This document shows positions 7,640-13,029 of a stretch of DNA of 13,029 nucleotides, in pieces. Made by a program: the position numbers and the translations under genes. Each line of letters begins with the position of its first letter. Position 1 is the stretch's first letter. Location: contig JADFYC010000069.1 of NCBI GenBank assembly GCA_015233295.1, positions 1 to 13,029 on the forward strand, written 5' to 3'. The notes under the pieces were generated by a model. It ran no database searches. It had not been told where the DNA came from and saw only the letters and a program-made list of their open reading frames with translations. The DNA is from Deltaproteobacteria bacterium. Lineage in GTDB: Bacteria > Desulfobacterota > JADFXK01.

Positions 7640-7758
7640 GGCGCCGGGTGGCAATAAAGGCGGTGACTCCGCACCATGTGGAGGCATCATATGTTAAACA
7701 AGTACATTAGTCAAGCACAAAAGCGAATCAAAGGGGCGAGTTGCAGGCGCCGGGTGGC
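7640..7758 (+). repeat. 13-bp direct repeat pair GGCGCCGGGTGGC
   Basis: Identical copies are at 7640-7652 and 7746-7758, 106 bp apart. The first copy includes the 3' arm of the hairpin at 7605-7645. The second lies inside the small plus-strand frame that starts at 7691. The repeat begins with GGCGCC, itself a palindrome. It may be a duplicated insertion edge or a repeated binding site; neither can be shown here. Confidence 0.5.
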
Positions 7759-7966
7759 GGGTGGTAAGATTACCGCTAATTACCATGCGGTTATACGCGG
7801 TTATATTGGACAACCACATGTGACCTGTAACTCCGCTTCACCCTGTCCGTGTCCGGCCTCGTCCGGCAGTCCATTTAGCCAACGATTCTACCACGTAAAC
7901 CTGGTCATCAAAGGTTATCCCGTCATACAACGGCAGAGCCAGACTCAGCCGATCCGACATAAATGA
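7691..7966 (+). CDS. Possible small ORF with good ribosome site, unknown product
   Basis: A 91-codon frame starts at ATG 7691, six bases after GGAGG. The product begins MLNKYISQAQKRIKGAS. That opening recalls the first residues of some HicB-type antitoxins, but the match stops after about 15 residues and no HicA partner is upstream, so it would at most be a decayed remnant. The last 129 bases run antisense to the end of the aminotransferase gene, and that part of the product looks like an arbitrary translation. The frame may well be non-coding. Confidence 0.2.
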   Translation: MLNKYISQAQKRIKGASCRRRVAGGKITANYHAVIRGYIGQPHVTCNSASPCPCPASSGSPFSQRFYHVNLVIKGYPVIQRQSQTQPIRHK

Positions 7967-9049
7967 GATGGGAAAATCTTCATCTCGAAACCCATATCGC
8001 TCTTTGTAATACCCCAGGGTATGGACGGCGTGGGTGCCTTGACGCGTGGAGATCCCTTGCTCTTCCAATCGAGCCATCAACCCATTGCGGAACAGGTTTA
8101 ACTCATCGACCTCTTCCAACGAAGGCCACCGTTTGTCTTCCCGGCAAATTACGACAACATATGACTGGTATGAAGGTGTGGCTTCTTCAGTCGCCTGAGG
8201 AGTAATAATCCATTCGAGGTCGGCCAGGAGGGTATCGTATCGCCTAGCCGCCTCCAGTCGCGAGGCCAGGAAAAGATTCAACTTCGACATCTGACTCACC
8301 CCTAAGGCGCCCTGGATGTCGGTCATCCGGTAGTTGTAACCCAACACGTCAAAATCCGGCAGCAAAGATCCGCCCTGGCCAAGGTGACGATCCAGATCGC
8401 TTCGGGAAGCCCCATGATCACGCAATTGCCTAACTTTATCAGCTAACTGTATATCATTGGTGATCAACATCCCGCCTTCACCCGTGGTGATTATTTTTCT
8501 AGGGTGAAAGGAGAAGGCCGCAGCACGGGCCTCGGTCCCAGCATGAATCCCACCAAAAAAAGCCCCCAATGAGCAAGCGGCATCTTCCAGGACCAGGAGA
8601 CCATGGGGCTCCGAGACCTCTTTGACGGCCGACATGTCCACCGGCACCCCAAATAATGACACCGGAATTATGACCTTAGTCCGGGGAGTAATGCTCTTTT
8701 CCAACAGTTCCAAGTCCATGGTTAAGTCAGCCGGAGACACATCACAAAAAATCGGCCTGGCCCGGCAGTATTCTACGGCATTAGCGGTGGCCACATAGGT
8801 AAAAGAAGGCACCACCACTTCATCTCCTTCTTGCACCCCCAGAGCGATCAATCCCAAATGCAGGGCCGCCGTGCAATTGGATACCGCCACAGCAAACTCC
8901 GTACCACAGAAGGATGCCACGGCCCGTTCAAAACGCTTCACCCAAGACCCTTGCGCGACCCATCCTGATTTCAGTGGATAGGTAACTGATTCCAGATCAG
9001 CCTGGTCGAAAACGGGTCGAGTGATGGGAATCTTCTTCCCGTAGGACAT
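7838..9049 (-). CDS. DegT/DnrJ/EryC1/StrS-family PLP aminotransferase
   Basis: A 403-residue enzyme that would transfer an amino group, usually from glutamate, to a keto sugar nucleotide. The PLP-binding Lys185 lies in AFSFHPRKIITTGEGGM, Asp156 (LEDAACSLGA) would contact the cofactor nitrogen, and SNCTAALHL (57-65) binds its phosphate. GSWVKRFE and VPSFTYVATANAV are further family marks. The sugar substrate cannot be read from the sequence. TAGGAG upstream of the ATG overlaps the stop codon of the epimerase gene; the 10-bp gap implies translational coupling. The natural pairing is epimerase/dehydratase first, aminotransferase second, for an amino sugar used in O-antigen, capsule or glycoprotein. 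The C-terminus ends in a short Arg/Gly/Thr tail. Confidence 0.92.
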   Translation of the reverse strand: MSYGKKIPITRPVFDQADLESVTYPLKSGWVAQGSWVKRFERAVASFCGTEFAVAVSNCTAALHLGLIALGVQEGDEVVVPSFTYVATANAVEYCRARPIFCDVSPADLTMDLELLEKSITPRTKVIIPVSLFGVPVDMSAVKEVSEPHGLLVLEDAACSLGAFFGGIHAGTEARAAAFSFHPRKIITTGEGGMLITNDIQLADKVRQLRDHGASRSDLDRHLGQGGSLLPDFDVLGYNYRMTDIQGALGVSQMSKLNLFLASRLEAARRYDTLLADLEWIITPQATEEATPSYQSYVVVICREDKRWPSLEEVDELNLFRNGLMARLEEQGISTRQGTHAVHTLGYYKERYGFRDEDFPISFMSDRLSLALPLYDGITFDDQVYVVESLAKWTAGRGRTRTG

Positions 9050-9059
9050 AGATTCGCTC

Positions 9060-10046
9060 CTAACGCGCGGTTGTTCCGTCCGTTGCAGCCGTCATATCCC
9101 GGCGGCGCCAATCAATCAGGTCCCGCATTCCCTCATCTAATGGAATCGTCCAGTTAAATCCCAGATCAGCCTGGGCCCGGTCGATTGAGCCAATCCGTTG
9201 AGTCACAAAGCTCACTTCCGCCGGCCGGAATTCAATGTCCACCGGCGTTCCGTGAATGGCCATCAAGAGTCGACACAGATCAATCAGGGACGTCCCGATA
9301 CCTCGTCCCACATTGTAGCATCGGCCCTTCACCTCGGCTTTCATGGCCAGGATATTGGCCCGGGCCGCGTCCTTAACGTGGATAAAATCATAGACCTGCG
9401 AACCGTCCCCAAAGACCACAGGCGGCAGCCCCTGGTCCAGCCGGTCGAGCATCTTCATCATTACCGCCACATAGGCCCCCCGGTAGTCTTGTCTGGGGCC
9501 GTAGACGTTCATATATCTCAGCCCGACCCAATTCAGGCCGAAGCGATGTCCCAGGGACACGAAAAGATGCTCGCCGGCGATCTTGGTGGCGCCATAGAAC
9601 GTTTTGTTATTATAGGGATGATCTTCGGTCATAGGGACTTCTTGAGCATCTCCGTAGACCGAAGCTGAGGATGAAAAGACGACCCGAGGGACGCGGTTTT
9701 GTACCGCCGCCTCGATCACATTGAATGTCCCCTTAATATTGACATCAAACGCTGCCCGGGGGTATTCCTGGCATTGGAGCAGCCAGAGAGCCGCCAAATG
9801 GAACACCCCGTCGATCCCTCCCATGGCCTTGGTTAGAATGTCCGGGTGCAAGATATCGCCGCCATGTGGAAAAATACTGACTCGAGGGTCGGCCAGGGCC
9901 TGGTCCAGGTTGGCCCGGGTTCCCCGGACAAAATTATCATATATGACGATTTCAGCGACGTCTTCAGCCAGTAGTTGATCAACCAGATGGCTGCCGATAA
10001 ACCCTGCCCCGCCAATGACCAAAAGGCGTTTCCCAGTCAAGTCCAT
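9060..10046 (-). CDS. NAD-dependent epimerase/dehydratase of nucleotide sugars (extended SDR)
   Basis: A 328-residue cytoplasmic enzyme of the UDP-glucose 4-epimerase type. The NAD-binding loop is GGAGFIGSH (12-20), acidic IYDNF (35-39) ends the second strand, and FHLAA is at 82-86. The catalytic set is SSSASVYG (125-132) with Tyr151-Gly-Ala-Thr-Lys155. Later NVYGPRQ and DFIHVKDAA segments are typical of sugar epimerases. Whether it epimerises, dehydrates or decarboxylates cannot be told. The frame stays open up to 10226, but I place the start at ATG 10044-10046. That is where the family begins, GGAG lies seven bases upstream, and a longer start would overlap the VWA gene. It follows the VWA gene by 71 bp and is coupled to the aminotransferase gene. 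Confidence 0.9.
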   Translation of the reverse strand: MDLTGKRLLVIGGAGFIGSHLVDQLLAEDVAEIVIYDNFVRGTRANLDQALADPRVSIFPHGGDILHPDILTKAMGGIDGVFHLAALWLLQCQEYPRAAFDVNIKGTFNVIEAAVQNRVPRVVFSSSASVYGDAQEVPMTEDHPYNNKTFYGATKIAGEHLFVSLGHRFGLNWVGLRYMNVYGPRQDYRGAYVAVMMKMLDRLDQGLPPVVFGDGSQVYDFIHVKDAARANILAMKAEVKGRCYNVGRGIGTSLIDLCRLLMAIHGTPVDIEFRPAEVSFVTQRIGSIDRAQADLGFNWTIPLDEGMRDLIDWRRRDMTAATDGTTAR

Positions 10047-10117
10047 CTGAACACTCCTGTTAAAAGGACCTGGTAGAATTCGGCTGAACCGTGGAATCGA
10101 TTCCCGGCCGACGTCGG

Positions 10118-11311
10118 CTAATTGCGGCTCATCAGGTGGGACACGGCTCGGTCGAGACCGTCGAGGGTCAGCTCGAACATGGGGAAGATGCTTGAAATCA
10201 TCCCAATAGTCCAGGTATAGGGCCACTGGGTGGCCGGAACCGGATTCAACCAGACACTGTGCCGGAAGGTATCGGCCAGGAACTGTAATCGCTCTTCGCT
10301 GGGCCGGCCACTCCGGTCATTGACATAAATAGAACCATCCGGGGAGCGGAGTTCATAGGGCGCCATGCTCGCGTCACCCACGACAACCAGTCTGGTCTCC
10401 GGGTCTTTCCCTGCGAATTCTTCTAATCGGACCGGGGTTTGACGGCGTGACGCGTCCGCCCAGATGTGACCGTAAATCGTGTTGTGGAAAAAATATGACT
10501 TCACGTCCTTAAACTGAGCTCGGGCATAGTTGAACAAAACTTGAACCATCTCGATGTAAGGATCCATTGACCAGCCGCCATTATCGATCATCAAGATGAC
10601 CTTAAGCCGGTCCCGCAAGCTACGGTCAAAGATAATCTCGATCTCACCGGCGTTTTTTAATGTGGCCCGTATCGTTTCATCCACATTAACCTGGTCTTTT
10701 GGCCCTTCCGGGACCATCCGTCGCAATCGCTTCAGGGCCTCACCCATTTGGGACTGGGTTAGCGGTCCATCCTGGGAATAGTCGCGATACCGTCGCTCCA
10801 TGGCCACCTTAATGGCGGATTTGTTCATGGACCGGCCGCCGACCCGCATGCCCCCGGGATGGGTTCCCGAGTGCCCCACGGGAGAGAAACCGTGCGTGCC
10901 GATCCATTTGTGTCCACCGTGATGGGCCTCGGTCTGATCTTTTAGCCGCTCTAAAAAATAATTGATCAACTCTTCCGGAGTCATTTTGGCCAGAGTCTCT
11001 TCGTCCACACCTAAGGCCCTGGCCAGAGCCGGCGGATCATTGAGCCATTCATGCAACAGGGCTTTGGCCATTTCGTCAAGTTCGATCCCTTTGAGGTCGA
11101 CCAATTCCACTCCCTTGAAATAATGGGCAAATAGCTGGTCATAGATATCAAAGTAGCGTTCGCTCTTGACCAAAATAGCTCTGGCCGAGATGTACAGATC
11201 ATCTACCCCGGTCACCATTCCTGAGTTAAGGGCCTTCTGAAGGCGCAAAAATGATGTTGGGGAGACGGGTACTCCAGCTTCCTTTAACATATAGAAAAAA
11301 TTAACGAACAT
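10118..11311 (-). CDS. VWA-domain protein, CoxE-like partner of MoxR ATPase
   Basis: A 397-residue cytoplasmic protein. Residues 1-120 form a helical domain and residues 129-162 a Gly/His-rich segment (HHGGHKWIGTHGFSPVGH). A von Willebrand A-like domain fills about 235-395. The metal site expected as DxSxS reads DNGGWSMDP (243-251), a departure that keeps the Asp and one Ser. VVVGDASM (309-316) gives the second acidic loop. In many bacteria such proteins are encoded beside a MoxR AAA+ ATPase and work with it in protein maturation or metal insertion. Here the MoxR part lies 50 bp upstream on the same strand. AAGGA lies just before the ATG. The client protein is unknown. Confidence 0.85.
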   Translation of the reverse strand: MFVNFFYMLKEAGVPVSPTSFLRLQKALNSGMVTGVDDLYISARAILVKSERYFDIYDQLFAHYFKGVELVDLKGIELDEMAKALLHEWLNDPPALARALGVDEETLAKMTPEELINYFLERLKDQTEAHHGGHKWIGTHGFSPVGHSGTHPGGMRVGGRSMNKSAIKVAMERRYRDYSQDGPLTQSQMGEALKRLRRMVPEGPKDQVNVDETIRATLKNAGEIEIIFDRSLRDRLKVILMIDNGGWSMDPYIEMVQVLFNYARAQFKDVKSYFFHNTIYGHIWADASRRQTPVRLEEFAGKDPETRLVVVGDASMAPYELRSPDGSIYVNDRSGRPSEERLQFLADTFRHSVWLNPVPATQWPYTWTIGMISSIFPMFELTLDGLDRAVSHLMSRN

Positions 11312-11361
11312 GATGATCCTTTAATAAATCTCCCAAAAGGCCGGATGGCTGACGGCAGGAT

Positions 11362-13029
11362 TCAGGCCCGAAGACGGGGCACATGACGGGAGGCCTGGCC
11401 ATAATCCGGGCTTTTCTTGAATAACACGCCCAGAAAAGGCACTTTGCCCAGGACGAGATCTTTGGGCTTGAAGTCCGGATCCATCTTCAGCGCTCGAATC
11501 CAGTTGATTAATTCTCTGGTCGCCGGTTTTTTTTCAATCCCCGGAATCTCTCTGGTCTTGTAGAAGGTAGTGATACAGGCTTCCATCATGTTCTGATCCA
11601 GCTCGGGAAAGTGAACCCGGATAATCCGGCGCATCATTTCCGATTCCGGGAAAGCGATGTGATGAAAGTTACACCGGCCTAGGAACGGGTCGGACAAATC
11701 TTTCTTGGCATTTGAAGTAATAATGATCACGGGGCGATTTTTGGCTTTGACGGTTTTGTCGATCTCAATAATGTCAAACTGCATTTGATCGAGGACGTCG
11801 AGCATGTCATCTTGAAAATCCGTGTCGGCCTTGTCTACTTCGTCGATCAATAACACCACTCGCCTGTCGGCCACAAAGGCCTGTCCGATTTTGCCCATCT
11901 TGATGTATTCTTCTATATTACTAACATCTCTTTGAGAATCACCAAAGCGGCTGTCATTCAATCTGGTCAAGGTGTCGTATTGATAAAGGGCCTCAATTAG
12001 CTTCATGCTGGATTTGACGTTCAGGATGATCATCGGCATCTGCAACGATTCCGCGACGGCGTGAGCCAGCATGGTCTTACCTGTGCCCGGCAGAGTGGAG
12101 TTGGCCACTTGGGTGTCCTTGGATAACGTCACCTTGGTTTGCCACGGCTTGAAATCCGGCGTCATGTGCGGATAGAAGACCAGGTCGCCGTTAGGCCGGA
12201 GCAGGGCGACTCCAAGGGCCAAATTGGCGACATTCGACATAGACCCGTCCGAAATGGTCACACACATTTTGGAGCCTCGGGCGTAGCTCTCTTTGTCCGT
12301 TTCCATATAGACATATGGTCTCCAATCAGCCCCCGGACCTCCGTACATACCCAGTTGATTCCTGCTTCCGTCAAGGTTGTTGTAGGCGACATCGGGATTG
12401 CCTTTTTTTAGGCATGAGGAGGTATTCAGCAGATGATAATCCTTCCCTTGAGTGCTGATAAAGCCGGGTGAGAATTCCGTGGCCCCGACGCCGGCCGTAA
12501 CGAACACATAGTTTGCTTGATTTCCCCACATGTTATTGTAACTGTTAGATGACTTGGCGCCGGAGTTGTCGGCCCCAATCCCCGCTCCGGTGCTGTGTCC
12601 GGCAATGATGTTATTCATAATGACCGGGGTCGCGTCGCCCACTCGAATACCTCCGCCGGCGCTTTTGTCAGAGGCGTTCCACACCTGGTTATTCACTATA
12701 GTATTGTTGATCAGCTTGGGACTGCTCACACCATTCTGCCCACTATAAACGCAGATACCACCGCCTTGGTTCGTTGCTGAATTATTGGCCAACAGGTTAT
12801 TAGAGATTATTCCGTTGGAACCATCTCCGACGACCAATCCACCCCCCAATAGGGTGGCTATGTTATTTGTGATCATGTTATTGATAATCCGGGCATCACT
12901 GCTTGGAGTCACACATACTCCGCCGCCCCTTGCCGACGTATTCTGGGTAATGATGTTTTGTTCTATCCGACAACTGGATATAAATAGATCCACCCCACCG
13001 CCCCAGTTCGCAGCATTGTTGCCCGAGAC
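11362..13029 (-). CDS. Chimera: parallel beta-helix protein fused in frame to N-terminally truncated MoxR AAA+ ATPase (5' end outside window)
   Basis: One uninterrupted frame runs from the right edge to TGA at 11362-11364. The GTG at 12991-12993 is not a credible start because the frame (VSGNNAANWGGG) continues past the edge. From the edge to about 12300 it encodes beta-helix rungs of an extracellular, pectate-lyase-like fold, with repeated Asn-Asn and GGG(I/V/L)xV turns. A strand-rich domain follows (about 12300-12095). At about 12090 the protein turns into a MoxR ATPase: PGTGKT (12073-12090), IEEYIKMGKIGQAFV, Walker B VVLLIDEVDKAD, sensor 1 IIITSNAKKD, and FLGRC with the likely arginine finger. 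The usual MoxR N-terminus is missing, and the first Gly of Walker A (normally GPPGTGKT) is Thr. The MoxR part matches its VWA neighbour in context. It is either a rearrangement, an assembly join, or a true fusion; an active ATPase seems unlikely. Confidence 0.8.
   Translation of the reverse strand, partial: VSGNNAANWGGGVDLFISSCRIEQNIITQNTSARGGGVCVTPSSDARIINNMITNNIATLLGGGLVVGDGSNGIISNNLLANNSATNQGGGICVYSGQNGVSSPKLINNTIVNNQVWNASDKSAGGGIRVGDATPVIMNNIIAGHSTGAGIGADNSGAKSSNSYNNMWGNQANYVFVTAGVGATEFSPGFISTQGKDYHLLNTSSCLKKGNPDVAYNNLDGSRNQLGMYGGPGADWRPYVYMETDKESYARGSKMCVTISDGSMSNVANLALGVALLRPNGDLVFYPHMTPDFKPWQTKVTLSKDTQVANSTLPGTGKTMLAHAVAESLQMPMIILNVKSSMKLIEALYQYDTLTRLNDSRFGDSQRDVSNIEEYIKMGKIGQAFVADRRVVLLIDEVDKADTDFQDDMLDVLDQMQFDIIEIDKTVKAKNRPVIIITSNAKKDLSDPFLGRCNFHHIAFPESEMMRRIIRVHFPELDQNMMEACITTFYKTREIPGIEKKPATRELINWIRALKMDPDFKPKDLVLGKVPFLGVLFKKSPDYGQASRHVPRLRA

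Larger units (their letters stand above)
7493..7837. other. 345-bp structured gap between usp and the aminotransferase gene
   Basis: The right part lies beyond the 3' end of the minus-strand aminotransferase gene and the left part carries the usp promoter. Between them I see a hairpin at 7605-7645 (nine pairs of ten in the outer stem, GGG/CCC inside), a small GCGG-CCGC hairpin at 7660-7672, and a 13-bp direct repeat. There is also a palindrome GGTAAGATTACC (7763-7774) and two tandem 10-mers starting GCGGTTATA (7787-7806). A plus-strand frame starting at ATG 7691, with GGAGG six bases upstream, runs to 7966. I could not match the structures to a riboswitch family. Confidence 0.5.

Noticed and set aside
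7619..7675. tRNA-like T-arm (GGGTGCAAACCC) and terminal CACC
   Set aside because: No D-arm, anticodon arm or matching acceptor stem can be drawn at tRNA spacing.
7605..7690. Fluoride or c-di-GMP riboswitch upstream of the 7691 frame
   Set aside because: Only fragments resemble the cores (GTGACTCC, GGGTGCAAACC); the remaining conserved elements are missing and the downstream frame is not a transporter or signalling gene.
9198..9668. 156-codon plus-strand frame opposite the epimerase gene
   Set aside because: It is fully antisense to a gene with clear motifs, has no ribosome site or recognisable domain, and is typical of a shadow frame in GC-rich coding DNA.
10047..10226. N-terminal extension of the epimerase frame by 60 codons
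   Set aside because: It lies inside the 3' end of the VWA gene in another frame, does not resemble the family, and the ATG at 10046 has a good ribosome site directly before the NAD-binding domain.
12991..12993. GTG as the start of the beta-helix/MoxR protein
   Set aside because: The same frame continues to the window edge with typical beta-helix residues (GGG, Asn-rich), so the real start is outside.

Overview
The window looks like a chromosomal fragment of a Gram-negative bacterium of the former Deltaproteobacteria (Desulfobacterota-like). I infer this from the style of the proteins: a membrane-anchored LysM-like protein of a kind I associate with that group, a MoxR ATPase beside a CoxE-like VWA protein, and a GAF plus universal-stress-protein pair. 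No rRNA or taxonomic marker is present, so the assignment is tentative. The patchy gene order and a truncated protein fusion at the right side would also fit a metagenome-assembled contig.

Left part (1-2962): the 3' end of a DDE transposase gene enters from the left edge. An AT-rich, gene-poor stretch follows. Then a minus-strand RluA-type pseudouridine synthase and a plus-strand RsmG-TrmH fusion diverge from a 53-bp gap. Both act on structured RNA.

Middle (2963-7837): a minus-strand gene for an inner-membrane-anchored LysM-like protein has a good sigma70-type promoter. A 91-bp element follows, built of degenerate 7-bp units whose two halves are inverted. Next is a plus-strand DinG/XPD-type iron-sulfur helicase. 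A minus-strand pair, usp then a GAF-domain gene, ends at a clear intrinsic terminator; usp has a promoter with a perfect dyad over its -35 box. The 345-bp gap upstream of usp holds short repeats and hairpins that I could not match to a known RNA.

Right part (7838-13029): a minus-strand run of four genes, reading from the right edge leftward: a beta-helix/MoxR chimera, a VWA-domain protein, an NAD-dependent nucleotide-sugar epimerase/dehydratase, and a DegT-type PLP aminotransferase. The last two are closely coupled (10-bp gap) and together suggest synthesis of an amino sugar for surface glycans. The first is the oddest object in the window: an extracellular-type parallel beta-helix protein runs in frame into a MoxR ATPase that has lost its N-terminus and the first glycine of Walker A.

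I found no CRISPR array, tRNA or rRNA, and no recognisable defence system. The best candidates for a second look are the beta-helix/MoxR junction, the RsmG-TrmH fusion, the heptamer inverted-repeat element, and the structured gap upstream of usp.
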